Program-made: the position numbers and the translations under genes | Assembly (NCBI GenBank): GCA_020284085.1 | Contig: JACEVL010000156.1 | Location: forward strand, 813,501-877,500 | Length of the DNA: 64,000 nt | From: Aporrectodea caliginosa | Lineage: Eukaryota; Annelida; Clitellata; Crassiclitellata; Lumbricidae | Reading direction: 5' to 3' | Shown: piece by piece, positions 23,690 through 35,020 of the stretch | How positions within the stretch are numbered: position 1 is the first letter of the stretch | How the letters are laid out: the number at the start of each line of letters is the position of its first letter | The notes under the pieces: model-generated | Seen by the model: only the letters and a program-made list of their open reading frames with translations | Told to the model about the DNA's origin: nothing | The model's database searches: none

Positions 23690-23880
23690 CTGCAGATTGG
23701 AGCCACGCCCGAAGCAGTTACTGTGTATGGACCGTGACTCCCTCTGACCAAGACCTTTGCTTGCAATTGCTCTGCAATATACTTGTATCTGCGACATCGT
23801 CGTGTGTGCACTCTGAGCTTTTGAAGGAGGGTAATCAATATCAGTTGTACAGTTGTATTGTGTTATTGTATAGACTGAAA
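23690..23880 (+). mobile_element. SINE family A, copy 2 (head decayed)
   Basis: It shares GTATGGACCGTGA, ATTGCTCTGCAATATA, GTGTGCACT and AATATCAGTTGTACAGTTGTA with the copy at 2724. A CAGA/GATA run follows. Near 23995-24020 an isolated box B-like GGATTCGATTCC suggests another tRNA-like head. Confidence 0.6.
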
Positions 23881-24297
23881 GACGGTCAGACAGACAGACA
23901 GACAGATAGATAGATCGAGGTTGTCTCACAGAGAAACTGCGAAGGTAATAACTAGAGCTGCAGCGACATATTGGTCTGTGAGGCAACGCGTTTAACCAAC
24001 AAACCATAGACTATGGATTCGATTCCAGTTAGGCCTATATTTCAGCGTTCTAGTGCGACTAATTCTGCCCCATTGAAAGGAGCAGACAAAAAGCCTGTTA
24101 AATTGATAATTGAAATTTAATTGCTGAACAAACTGTATGCAAAAGACACATACTTGATACTACATGAAATATAAGCAGAAGTTCATAATATAACATAATT
24201 ATGCATACAAATATCCACAAAATTATTTTGCATTTTTTAAACAGACTCGAATCAACGTTTGATTTTGTGAGACCATTTCAATTCACAAGAGAATCCA

Positions 24298-24447
24298 TCA
24301 GCCGTTAATTTCAGACGCAGAAAGCTCCGTTCGCTGGATGGCGCCACGTGCTCCATACATGCACCCAATGACCCCCTCAGATACAACCTCCAGCGCATTG
24401 AGGTGTGGCGGTCGACTGTCAATCAGATCGAGAATGAACTCTTTGAC
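24298..24447 (-). CDS. possible terminal exon, unknown protein
   Basis: A strong acceptor (TTTTGCCCACAG) opens a 49-residue frame in phase 0: VKEFILDLIDSRPPHLNA then LEVVSEGVIGCMYGARGA, ending ELSASEING and a TGA stop. The helix-like 'VKEFI..... NALEVV...I' layout loosely recalls the C-terminus of Gfo/Idh/MocA oxidoreductases, but that is a weak resemblance. Upstream exons were not identified. Confidence 0.35.
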   Translation of the reverse strand, partial: VKEFILDLIDSRPPHLNALEVVSEGVIGCMYGARGAIQRTELSASEING

Positions 24448-24646
24448 CTGTGGGCAAAACATCAAGACAATACACGTCTGACACAACAAAACAACTGATG
24501 GTCGGCCACGTTGGCCTATACACGCAGCGCTAACTACAGGCGCTATATAAAGCAGCAAAGGCTCTCACACATGCATACATAAAGAAATACGTGAACTATT
24601 CTTACACATACATACATACACGATTAATACTACTAATAGTAGGCTA

Positions 24647-24860
24647 CTACTACTACTGCCACCACCACCACCACCTGTTCATGATATTGATGATGATGAT
24701 CATGATGACGATGATGATCATCCTCATGATCATCAACATCATCATCATTATCATCATCAATATCATGACCATTACCATCATCACCATCATCATCGCCATT
24801 ACCATCACCAGTCACTATCATCACAATCATCATCATCATCGTCACTATCATCACCATCAG
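24647..24860. repeat. CAT-rich imperfect microsatellite
   Basis: Degenerate CAT/ATC triplets. His and Met frames through it are artefacts. Confidence 0.85.
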
Positions 24861-25167
24861 CAACATGGCACTAGCTTATTCACGAACGCTGCTTCTTATC
24901 AGAGTGATTGTCCGGAGAATCAATGTCTAGTTTTGCTTATGACTGAGCGGACGTGACTTCGCTTTTTCGGGCGCTGTAAAAAAAGTCGATGAGATCACGA
25001 TCACGATTACGAATGAATCGATTAGATGTCTTAGGTTAGTGGAGTCTTCCCTACCTCTTTCCCGATGAAAATCTTGAACCATGCAGTTCCACTTCCGCCA
25101 TCTCTCGGAGAATCTCGAGCACCCAGTTGGCCGGAGTGGCAAAGTGCGAATCATTCTTCGCAGGTCA

Positions 25168-25370
25168 ACATCATCATCATCATTTGCCGACGATCGGTAC
25201 GAATAAATGACTTCCATTGTCCTCATTCTTTTGTTAAGTCCATTGCTCTCCTTAGTGTCAGTCCAAGTGATGTTATGTCTGCATGTATGTTTTCTATCCA
25301 GCGTTGTCGTGGTCTGCCTTTGTTTCTTTTTCCTTCGAATCTTGCGTGTAGTAACGTACTGAAAAATAAC
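25168..25370 (-). mobile_element. LINE 3' end with ATG tail, copy 1
   Basis: The minus strand reads FEGKRNKGRPRQRWIENI, ITSLGLTLRRAMDLTKER and ends in an ATG tandem tail (25168-25183). The 'GRPR.RW.D......L' signature is the common C-terminal end of RTE/Jockey-like LINE proteins. It is closely related to the copy at 56996. Confidence 0.65.
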
Positions 25371-25529
25371 AACGGGAAAAGCGAGAAGCAAACGAAGCGA
25401 GAGAGGGAGATATAGAACAAGAGGCAAAGGTTAGGATGGGGAGAGAAAATGGAGAGGCACACGGAAAGGCACAGGAACATGGAGAAGGTCGGGAAGAGAC
25501 AAGGAAAAGAACAAGGACAAGGACAGGCC

Positions 25530-28195
25530 TCCGCTTCCACCACCGTCACAGCCTCCGCCTCCGCATCCGCCTCTTCCTCCGCCTCTTCCTCCGCCTCCGC
25601 CTCTTCTTCCGCCTCCGCCTCCGCGTCCGCCGCCGCCACCTCTCCGCCTCTTCCTCCGCCTCCGCCTCCGCCTCCGCCGCCGCCACCTCTCCGCCTCTTC
25701 CTCCGCCTCCGCCTCCGCCTCCGCCTCCGCCTCCGCCTCCTCCTCCACCTCCCGCATCCGCCTCAGCCTCCACCTCCACTTCTTCCTCCGCCTCCGCCTC
25801 TTCCTCCGCGTCCGCGTCCGCCTCCTCCTCCGCCTCCGCCTCCGCCTCTTCCTCCGCCTCCGCCTCCGCCTCCGCCTCTTTCTCCGCCTCCGCCTCCGCC
25901 ACCGCCTCCGCCTCCGCCTCGCCTCCTGCCTCCGCCTCCGCCTCCGCCTCCGCCTCCGCCTCCGCCTCCACCTCAACCCAACCTCAACCTCAACCTCAAC
26001 CTCAACCTCAACCTCAACCTCAACCTCAACCTCAACCTCAACCTCATCCTCATCCTCATCCTCAACCTCAACCTCAACCTCATCCTCATCCTCATCCCTC
26101 ATCCTCAACCTCAACCTCAACCCCATCCTCAACCTCAACCTCAACCTCAACCTCAACCCCATCCTCAACCTCATCCTCAACCTCAACCTCAACCTCAACC
26201 TCAACCCCATCCTCAACCTCAACCTCAACCTCATCCTCAACCTCATCCTCAACCTCAACCTCAACCCCATCCTCAACCTCATCCTCATCCTCATCCTCAA
26301 CCTCAACCCCATCCTCAACCTCAACCTCATCCTCATCCTCAACCTCAACCTCATCCTCAACCTCAACCTCAACCTCATCCTCAACCTCCGCCTCCGCCTC
26401 CGCCTCCGCCTCCGCCTCCGCCTCCGCCTCCGCCTCCGCCTCCGCCTCCGCCTCCGCCTCCGCCTCCACCACCTCAACCTCAACCTCAACCTCAACCTCA
26501 ACCTCATCCTCATCCTCAACCTCAACCTCAACCTCAACCTCAACCTCATCCTCAACCTCATCCTCAACCTCAACCTCAACCTCAACCTCATCCTCATCCT
26601 CATCCTCATCCTCAACCTCAACCTCAACCTCAACCTCATCCTCAACCTCATCCTCAACCTCAACCTCAACCTCAACCTCAACCCCATCCTCAACCTCAAC
26701 CTCAACCTCATCCTCAACCTCATCCTCAACCTCAACCTCATCCTCATCCTCATCCTCAACCTCAACCTCAACCTCAACCTCAACCTCAATCCTCAACCTC
26801 AACCTCAACCTCAACCTCATCCTCAACCTCATCCTCAACCTAAACCTCATCCTCATCCTCAACCTCAACCTCAACCTCAACCTCAACTCATCCTCAACCT
26901 CAACCCCATCCTCAACCTCAACCTCAACCTCAACCTCAACCTCAACCCCATCCTCAACCTCAACCTCATCCTCATCCTCAACCTCATCCTCATCCTCAAC
27001 CTCAACCTCATCCTCATCCTCAACCTCAACCTCAACCTCATCCTCATCCTCAACCTCAACCTCAACCTCATCCTCAACCTCAACCTCAACCTCAACCTCA
27101 TCCTCATCCTCATCCTCAACCTCAACCTCAACCTCAACCTCAACCTCAACCTCAACCTCATCCTCAACCTCAACCTCAACCTCATCCTCAACCTCAACCT
27201 CAACCTCAACCTCATCCTCAACCTCATCCTCATCCTCAACCTCAACCTCAACCCCATCCTCATCCTCAACCTCATCCTCATCCTCAACCTCAACCCCATC
27301 CTCAACCACAACCTCAACCTCATCCTCAACCTCATCCTCAACCTCAACCTCATCCTCATCCCTCATCCTCAACCTCAACCTCATCCTCATCCTCAACCTC
27401 AACCTCAACCTCATCCTCATCCTCATCCTCATCCTCAACCTCATCCTCATCCTCAACCTCAACCTCAACCTCAACCCTCATCCTCAACCTCAACCTCAAC
27501 CTCATCCTCACCCTCAACCTCAACCTCAACCTCATTCTCAACCTCAACCTCATCCTCAACCTCAACCTCAACCTCAACCTCAACCTCATCCTCAACCTCA
27601 TCCTCATCCTCAACCTCATCCTCATCCTCAACCTCAACCTCATCCTCATCCTCATCCTCATCCTCAACCTCATCCTCATCCTCAACCTCAACCTCATCCT
27701 CAACCTCAACCTCAACCTCAACCTCATCCTCAACCTCAACCTCAACCTCAACCTCATCCTCAACCTCATCCTCAACCTCATCCCTCAACCTCATCCTCAA
27801 CCTCAACCTCATCCTCAATCCTCAACCTCAACCTCATCCCTCAACCTCAACCTCATCCTCAACCTCAACCTCAACCTCATCCTCAACCTCATTCTCATCC
27901 TCTCCTCAACCTCATCCTCATCCTCATCCTCAACCTCAACCTCAACCTCAACCTCAACCTCATCCTCAACCTCAACCTCAACCTCAACCTCAACCTCAAC
28001 CTCATCCCTCAACCTCAACCTCAACCTCAACCTCATCCTCAACCTCAACCTCAACCTCATCCTCAACCTCAACCTCAACCTCAACCTCAACCTCAACCTC
28101 AACCTCAACCTCATCCTCATCCTCAACCTCATCCCTCAACCTCAACCTCATCCCCTCATCCTCATCACCATCCTCAGGTCCTCACCTTTCTCATC
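25530..28195. repeat. CCTCCG/CCTCAA/CCTCAT hexanucleotide minisatellite
   Basis: About 2.7 kb of six-base units. CCTCCG dominates first (to about 25970, again 26389-26470), then CCTCAA and CCTCAT. Because the unit length is divisible by three and has no stop codon in most frames, very long frames run through both strands (up to about 930 codons). None is credible coding sequence. It lies upstream of the Rab3 exons, possibly in a Rab3 intron. Confidence 0.95.
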
Positions 28196-28665
28196 AGAGG
28201 TGGGGGAGGGCAGAGGTAGAGGTAGAGGTAGAGGTAGAGGTAGAGGTGAGGTAGAGGTAGAGGTAGAGGTAGAGGTAGAGGTAGAGGAGGAGAGGCAGAG
28301 GTAGAGGAGGGTAGAGGAGGAGAGGAGAGGTAGAGGTAGAGGTAGAGGTAGGAGGTAGAGGTAGAGGCAGAGGTAGAGGAAGAGGAGAGGGAGAGGGAGA
28401 GGTAGAGAAAGAGGAGAGGGATGGAGAGGGAGAGAAGAGAGAGAGAGGAGGGAGAGGAGAGGAGAGAGGGAAGGAGAGAGAGAGAAGGAAGGAGAGGAAG
28501 GAGAGCAGAGGAGAGGAGAGGAGAGGAGAGGAGAGGAGAGAGAGAGAGTGAGGAAGAGGAGAGAGGGAGAGGAGGAGGAGGAGAGAGGAGAGGAGAGGAG
28601 GGAGGGAGAGGGAGAGGAGAGAGGAGAGGAAAGAGGAGAGGAGGAGAGGAGAGGAGAAGGAGTCG
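28196..28665. repeat. AGAGGT and GAGAGG purine-rich array
   Basis: It continues the previous array with opposite strand polarity: AGGTAG units to about 28380, then GAGAGG variants. Confidence 0.95.
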
Positions 28666-28945
28666 CAAGAACTGAACCAAAGGATTTCAGTTATCAACAC
28701 GTTATCTGTAGATTGCGTCGCGATCTCGTGCATGCAAAATACAAAGAAAACCTGGACTTTTGCGACGATTTTCACTGGAAACCCCCAGAAATCTTAAAAC
28801 CCCCTCCGAAACTTTTTTCTGGTTACGCCCATGATTTCTTGCATGAGCGTGTGGTGGCTGGGACATTATACTTTGTGTCTTGACGATTATTCAACCGTGT
28901 GACTTGTTAATAACGGAGACTGGAATGGAAGAGAGAGAGGGAGAG

Positions 28946-28986
28946 ACAGACAGACAGACAGGCAGACAGGCAGACAGACAGACAGA
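28946..28986. repeat. CAGA microsatellite
   Basis: A short CAGA/GACA run 48 bases before the Rab3 exon acceptor. Confidence 0.9.
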
Positions 28987-29033
28987 GAGCCTGCAAGTGA
29001 GTCTTAATCAGCGCAACGTGGTTTCCATTTCAG

Positions 29034-30087
29034 GTGCACTCAGATCAAGACTTACTCGTGGGACAACGCTCAGGTGTTGCTTGTGGGAAACAAATGCGAC
29101 CTGGAATACGAACGAGTCGTTTCGACGGAGAGAGGAAGACGTCTCTCAGATCAACTCGGTCAGTATATACCAGGAAATCGCCGCAATTCCTATAATTAGG
29201 CTATTTATTTATTGCTTTTATTATGCGCGTAGCCTAATAAGTTTAGAAGTAAATCAGTTCGGCTGAGGCCCGAAACTGTAAGCATGCGCAAACAGCGTAC
29301 GCGTCCATGGTCGTAACACGAAGTCCACACAGTGGATTCGAACCCACAATCGATGGACAACAGACCCAGTCCACTACCGAACAGACCATCGTGCCCGACA
29401 CATTAATTGTAACTATAGACTTAGTTAGAACTCTGAAAAGCTTAGGATTAAAAGGTAATACTTTTCATTTGAGCACGTGAATTTGACAATGGAACGAATA
29501 GGTTCAATGAGTGTAACAAGCTCCTCCGGAAAATTGGTCACACTGTCTAGAATTCTTCCCACGTCAGCCATATGAAGCTTGGCTTAGTTCTGCATAGCTG
29601 CAATGCCAACCAAGAGCTCAGCTTTTGGATAAGATGAAACCTATGCTTCAGTAAAATCAAGCAATTCAGCAAGCATGAATTTATATGATGCCTCCATATT
29701 CAACTTTTACTCGATGTAGCATATAGACATGCACAAATACAAATATAATGTATACTCTGTCTCGATTAAGTGCTCCGATATGATTTCAAGGAGGACCAAG
29801 CGCCCATTTATGTGCAGGAACCCATAGTGTATAGGCCTACATCCAAAGCTATGTACACTGGTATCAATGTTCGTTTCCTCGTTTCTCTAGGACTGGAGTT
29901 CTTCGAGACATCGGCCAAGGAGAACATCAACGTGAACATCGTTTTCGAGCGACTGGTCGACCTGATCTGCGACAAGATGGCCAAGAGTCTGGACACAAAC
30001 ACAACGATCCTCAACAACCCACAGACAAAGAGGCTCACAGACAATCCGGTGCCACAGCTGACGGCCGGAAACTGCCAGCAGTGCTAG
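29034..30087 (+). CDS. RAB3: Rab3 GTPase, last two exons
   Basis: Rab3 is the synaptic-vesicle Rab that binds RIM and rabphilin to control regulated exocytosis. Exon 29034-29158 encodes [20 protein letters not shown] (Rab3 signature plus the G4 NKCD) and [16 protein letters not shown]. Exon 29891-30087 encodes [14 protein letters not shown] (G5 SAK) then [12 protein letters not shown] and a variable tail ending GNCQQC. The first exon starts with the last base of the Trp codon and joins in phase through a split Gly codon. The conserved intron positions and clean frame argue for a functional gene. P-loop and switch exons are absent upstream in this window. The terminal cysteines are spaced CxxC rather than the usual CxC, still a candidate for geranylgeranylation. 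Confidence 0.92.
29326..29402 (-). mobile_element. tRNA-like SINE head
   Basis: The minus strand has a box A-like GATGGTCTGTTCGGTAG and a box B GGGTTCGAATCCAC. It lies in the Rab3 intron. It is not a convincing intact tRNA gene. Confidence 0.45.
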
Positions 30088-31229
30088 GAAAACCACCGAC
30101 GCTGGTCGCTGATAACCCTGTGGAGGCGAGGCATCGATAGGAGGAGCTGGAATAAGGTAGAGGATGACAGTGGAGAATGGAAAAGGAGCTGGAAAAAAGA
30201 GAACATGAGGAGAATAAGAAGCAATAGAATGCCTCGATCGACTTGACTATGCGATACATAGACTGTATAGTTTTAGAAGATTAATTAGCTAGCATTAGAA
30301 CTATGTAATTATCATCAAATTATAGCAATACCATTTCAACGACTGTCACTTAGTGCTACCTAATTAGCCCTGTGTCATTAGATTAACTGTTCAACAGCCA
30401 TCCGTTGCTTTCTTCTACACAGTTGTACAGATTTCTAGGAACTAATTTATTTCGATGCATGTGCTCAGCACAATGTATATCGGATCCGATATAGGCAATG
30501 TCTCTTCGTCACCATACGGTAATTAATCTGCCTCCCGTTTCCGTAGACCGATACTTTCTGCTATAGGCCTAAAGTTCGGTGATTTGTTTCTGGAAATATA
30601 TCCGAATTAATCTGTTAAAAATAAGTAATTGAAGAAGTCATCTTACCGGAGAAAGACCTTGCCCTCACTGTTCTGTGGCGCGAGTAGTTTGGAGTTTGCT
30701 TCGAAGAGCGTTTGGTGGACACGAAAAGCTATGCAGCAATCGGTCAGATCTTGTGCATGCTCGGCTGAAACTTCTTCTTACTTCCAGTCTTTTTTGTGTG
30801 TAGGCCTACAAGAATTTAAGCGTTGAATTTCACAGTAAACTGAGTTGATTTCTGATTTCATTGACGTTCTTCTTTCAGCTGGAGAAAACCAGTAATCAAG
30901 CAAAAAAGTAGAATACTATAATAGAATAATTGTAGAAAACACGTATTTGCGTTCCCCCACCCTCTTATTTCGAGAGTTGCTTAGTTAGAAAGTGTGTGCG
31001 GCTTATCTGGGCGGTACGTAGGGGCCTACTGTGCAAGGGCGACACTATATATAGATAGGGTGGCAGGGAGTAATTCTTACAAACATATTTTCATCATTTG
31101 TATCCTAAATTTCAACGGTCATCACATTAAAGACAACGAAAGTCTATGTCCGATTGTGCTCATGATTGTGCTGATGAGAAACTTTAGGCTGGATAGGCCT
31201 ACTGTACACATATATTGTGTAAGCCTGCA
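30088..31229. other. Rab3 3' flank, no further gene seen
   Basis: It probably contains the Rab3 3' untranslated region. I see no clear polyadenylation signal and no other coding sequence. Confidence 0.4.
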
Positions 31230-31279
31230 GTATATACAGTTTCAACTTAAAGTTGGTGCGACTTAAAGTTCAAACTGTA

Positions 31280-31354
<75 letters not shown>
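31230..31354. repeat. long hairpin followed by AT microsatellite
   Basis: Arms 31230-31253 and 31261-31282 pair at 22 of 24 positions around a 7-base loop (TGGTGCG). The right arm merges into an AT dinucleotide run to 31354. Confidence 0.75.
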
Positions 31355-31356
<2 letters not shown>

Positions 31357-31375
31357 TGCAGTCTCTTGCCACCGC

Positions 31376-32010
31376 CTATATATACGCTGTCGCCTAGCTG
31401 AATTTCCTCGAGGGTTTCCCTGGCCTTAGGGAAAGGTCAGCAAGGCGACTTAGCCGCGACTACCTAGGTCCAAGGGCATCATGCATACTAGAACGTATAC
31501 CTGCCTGGCTGCCTGTCTCTGTATCTCTGTCAGTCTCGCATTTTCTTTCATGTATTATACTGATGCTATATATCCGTAACTGCTGACAAAGTATTATTCT
31601 CTTTGCTCCGACTAATACACTCTCTCACCATTCCCCTGCCTTCTCCATGTCTTGCAAGATGACATACATTACGATTGTCAGATTAAATATTTACCCCTCT
31701 AATGATTTATAAGACTTAAATAAGATATACTAGCTAATTTAGATTTTTGCGACTACTATGATGTCTGTACACCAAAATGCGGTTAGCAATTGGTTTATTA
31801 AAGGATATTCTTACTTACTTACTTACTTATTGGATTAATTAAGAAAACAATTTCAACAACCAAATTTGCACTATTGTATAGTTTTCAAGCTCAAAGCGTT
31901 TAGGTTCTAGTAGGCCTATGCATGATGCCCTAGGTAGTCGCCGTGCTGACCTTTCCCTAAGGCCAGCTATGGAGGGCCTTCGAGGAAGGCGACAACGTAC
32001 AGGCATTATA
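31376..32010. repeat. inverted repeat pair around a LINE tail
   Basis: The segment at 31376-31500 (GGCCTTAGGGAAAGGTCAGC, GCGACTACCTAGG, GGGCATCATGCATA) recurs reverse-complemented at about 31909-32010. Between them, near 31765-31835, is a CR1-like 3' tail (CACCAAAATGCGG, AATTGGTTTATTAAAG, then CTTACTTACTTAC). Confidence 0.6.
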
Positions 32011-32335
32011 TTAGGCAGTGGCAGTGGGTCATAGAAAACGAGCAGCCTAGCTCTTATGCTTACACTGAGACAGCCATGGGTATGATGTGCTAGCGGTTTC
32101 ATTTTCTTAGCCTCGACATAAGGGCGGGTACGTGTCTACCCATTTCCCTAGCTGTCTGAACATCCCACTGACAATTTACGATTAGTGTACTTATTATAGC
32201 TGACTTGAGTATGAGGTGCCAGTGCGGCCGAAATCTCCAGGAAATGTCTGCCCTGACCGAGATTTGAACCTTTACCCCTCGACTGACAGGACAGCACGTT
32301 AGCCAGACAAACGCGCGCACCACTTAGGCTAAAGG
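31990..32335 (-). mobile_element. SINE family C, minus copy
   Basis: Read on the minus strand it has a tRNA-like head with box A CTGGCTAACGTGC and box B GGTTCAAATC, and a 3' part containing CGAGGCTAAGAAAATGAA and CCCATGGCTG. It is related to the plus copy at 32432. Confidence 0.6.
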
Positions 32336-32431
32336 CGTGGAATATTTGTTAGGTGTAATATATATCGTGTTTAAGTATGCTTGTTCATCGCTTTCTGCAT
32401 ATCGCTTGCCTTCATCGGTATTAAGTGGGTG

Positions 32432-32696
32432 CTCGATAGTGCATAGGCCTACTGGTTAGCGTGCTGGACGGTAAGTCGAGAAGTCGGTGGTTCAAATCCC
32501 CGCTAGAAATTTGGTTCCAGGTTTCTGCTCCGAGTGCACCTATAGCCAACTCAGCTATAACGAGTACACTGACCATAAGGTTCGGTGGGAAGATGAGACG
32601 GTGATGGAGAGGATTGGCCGCCCGCCCTCATATGCCGAGGCTAAGAAAATGAAGTCACTAACACTTTATACCCATGGCTGCCTCAGGGTTAGCTAG
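32432..32696 (+). mobile_element. SINE family C, plus copy
   Basis: The head has TGGTTAGCGTGCTGGA and box B GGTTCAAATCC. The 3' part has CGAGGCTAAGAAAATGAA and CCCATGGCTGCCTCAG. It faces the minus copy, forming a head-to-head inverted pair. Confidence 0.65.
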
Positions 32697-33639
32697 CTTA
32701 AGGAGCTGATCATCTTCTTATCAAAATGAAGCGACAGAAACTATAGGCCTACGGAGGTCAGTTTGGGATGTTGCAAGAGACAACAGCTGCAGCAAGTTCC
32801 ATATATGGCCTAGGCCTACATAGACACCAATTCTACAACAGCTTATAATCGGTTGACCAAGAAAACGAAATCAGTGTGCCACAGCAATTTCATCAGTCAG
32901 TAACTATAGGTCAATACACTGATTATCTGGTGGAGTTAAGCCTAAGCCCAGAAGAACCACAATTTCCCGAAAATTGGTTGAGTAGGCTAGATTGGAACTG
33001 AGTCTGCATACATGGACAAATTCGCTTCCATATGGGTATTTCCGTCAATTTTTTGGATTTTGGATGTAGCAAATGTGCAAAAATGAAATGTATTGAAGTG
33101 CATAAAACCAAATATTTTATTGATCTACGATGCATTTAGAATATAAATTTATGAGTTTCCCTGCACGCCACCTTGTGAAAACTTTTTTACAGTGTGATTT
33201 ATACAACATATATCAAAATTTTATCATTACTGTCACACCTGTTTCGGCAGCTGATATCCTATGGCTTTATAATCAGAAACTAAATATTACATCACACAAT
33301 AGTTGAATTCTGACCATATGATATTTTTCTTACTAAGTAGTCTGTAAGTTTACAGTTAAATAACGTATTTAACCTATTTTAAGTCATAATATGTGCATAT
33401 TTAGCTATTTTAGCCATCTATTATCTCCAGTGACAGTAGGTGAGACAAAATGGTTGTGTACTTTTGGATTCCAAATTGTTAACCTGTAACTTTACCGTTA
33501 TTGTAGCCACTAGTTTACTTAATTTTCATGTTTATTAGTTTACAATTTAGTTTTTAATGATTGTGACAGTAATGAGAATTATGTGACAGCAATGAGACTG
33601 TGTGACTGTAATGATAATAAATGTGACATAAATGAGACA

Positions 33640-34290
33640 TGGTAGTGTGACATGAATGAGAAATAAGACTGAAACCCTCGACCATAAAGCAATATTAATG
33701 TCAAAATTATCAGCAATCACAAAATTATAGATGTTTTATCTATAATGTACTCTGAAACATAAGTTCTGGTCATCTGTAAAATAATAACACGAACTTTAGA
33801 AACAGATTAATACTGAATGTGACATGAATGAGAATTCATTGTGACTTGAATGAGAATGCAGTGTGACATGAATGAGAAATAAGACTGAAACAATCGACCA
33901 TAAAGCAATATTAATGTCAAAATTATCAGCAATCACAAAATAATTATAGATGTTTTATCTAATGTACTCTGAAACATAAGTTCTGGTCATCTGTAAAATA
34001 AGACACTAAATTTAGAAACAGACCAATACTGAATGTGACATGAATGAGAATTCATTGTGACTTGAATGAGAATGCAGTATGACATGAATGAGAAATAAGA
34101 CTGAAACCATTGACAATAAAGCAATATTAGTGTCAAAATTATCAGCAATCACAAAATTATAGATGTTTTATCTATAATGTACTCTGAAACATCGGTTCTG
34201 GTTTGTAAAATAAGACATTAAATTTAGAAACAGAATAATACCGAATGTGACATGAATGAGAATTCATTGCGACATGAATGAGAAATAATA
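33640..34290. repeat. 216-bp tandem repeat, about three units
   Basis: AAATAAGACTGAAA recurs at 33661, 33877 and 34093, an exact 216-bp period. Units contain CAATATTAATGTCAAAATTA and two or three GTGACNNNAATGAG motifs. A fourth unit is truncated. Confidence 0.85.
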
Positions 34291-34469
34291 ATACAAAAGT
34301 CAAGCATCAAGAACCATCTGATATGCCAGACAGGTGCATGCGAAGGTGATTAGTGGATCGTATCTCAAAAAGTACAGACTGGGATTCATGGCTAGCAGGT
34401 TTGTCAGTTGGTATCTGAGCAAAACGCATCAAACAGCACTTGATGCAGATTTCTTCTTACACCTCACCG

Positions 34470-34691
34470 CTAGAGTCTTCCCAACTTCTGAAAGTGCTCT
34501 GCTATTACTAATGGCCCGAGTGCCGCATAATTTTGCAGAGGTTTTTTCTTTTCTTTTCTTTCAAATTTCTTGATGGCGATTTTACGTAGATGCTCTGTAT
34601 AAACTGTCTCTCTGGCAGTTTTCAGTTTTTCCCGAAGTACCTCCAGCCACTCCTTGCGTCCACAGTGATCGTCCGATTCTGTACCCGACAT
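34470..34691 (-). CDS. small charged ORF within the inverted-repeat element
   Basis: Starts MSGTESDDHCGRKEWLEV and continues Lys/Glu-rich (LREKLKTARETVYTEHLRKI) for 73 residues to a stop. The composition looks like real protein, possibly the N-terminal part of a lost transposase. The family is not recognised. It lies between the 216-bp repeats and another tandem array. Confidence 0.3.
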   Translation of the reverse strand: MSGTESDDHCGRKEWLEVLREKLKTARETVYTEHLRKIAIKKFERKEKKKPLQNYAALGPLVIAEHFQKLGRL

Positions 34692-34789
34692 CTACAAATG
34701 TTTTATTATAAATGTGTTCAAATAACACTAACTACTTTCAACTAACTAACTACTATGACGCTGGATATTTTTTATCAATGGAACATTTA

Positions 34790-35020
34790 TTTAGGAAAAG
34801 AACTATTCTCATGGGTCCAGCTTCTACTTATGGAAATAATTATTTTCTTCAATCCAGCTTCTATTGCATCAAAAACTTAGTTTCATCAATCCAGCTTCTA
34901 TTTACGATAAAATTTATTTCCAAAATCCAACTTCTATTTAAATACATAAGTGGTTTCATCAATCCCACTTTCATTTAAGGAAACCATTTTTTTTCATCAA
35001 TCCAGCTTCCATTTTAGTAT
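34790..35020. repeat. tandem array of ATCAATCCAGCTTCTATTTA units
   Basis: About six degenerate units of 40-50 bp carrying TCCAGCTTCTATT or close variants. Confidence 0.7.

Noticed and set aside
25431..28219. Very long open frames (up to about 930 codons) on both strands
   Set aside because: They are products of the six-base repeat: period divisible by three, no stops, only two or three amino acids repeated, and frames on both strands at once.
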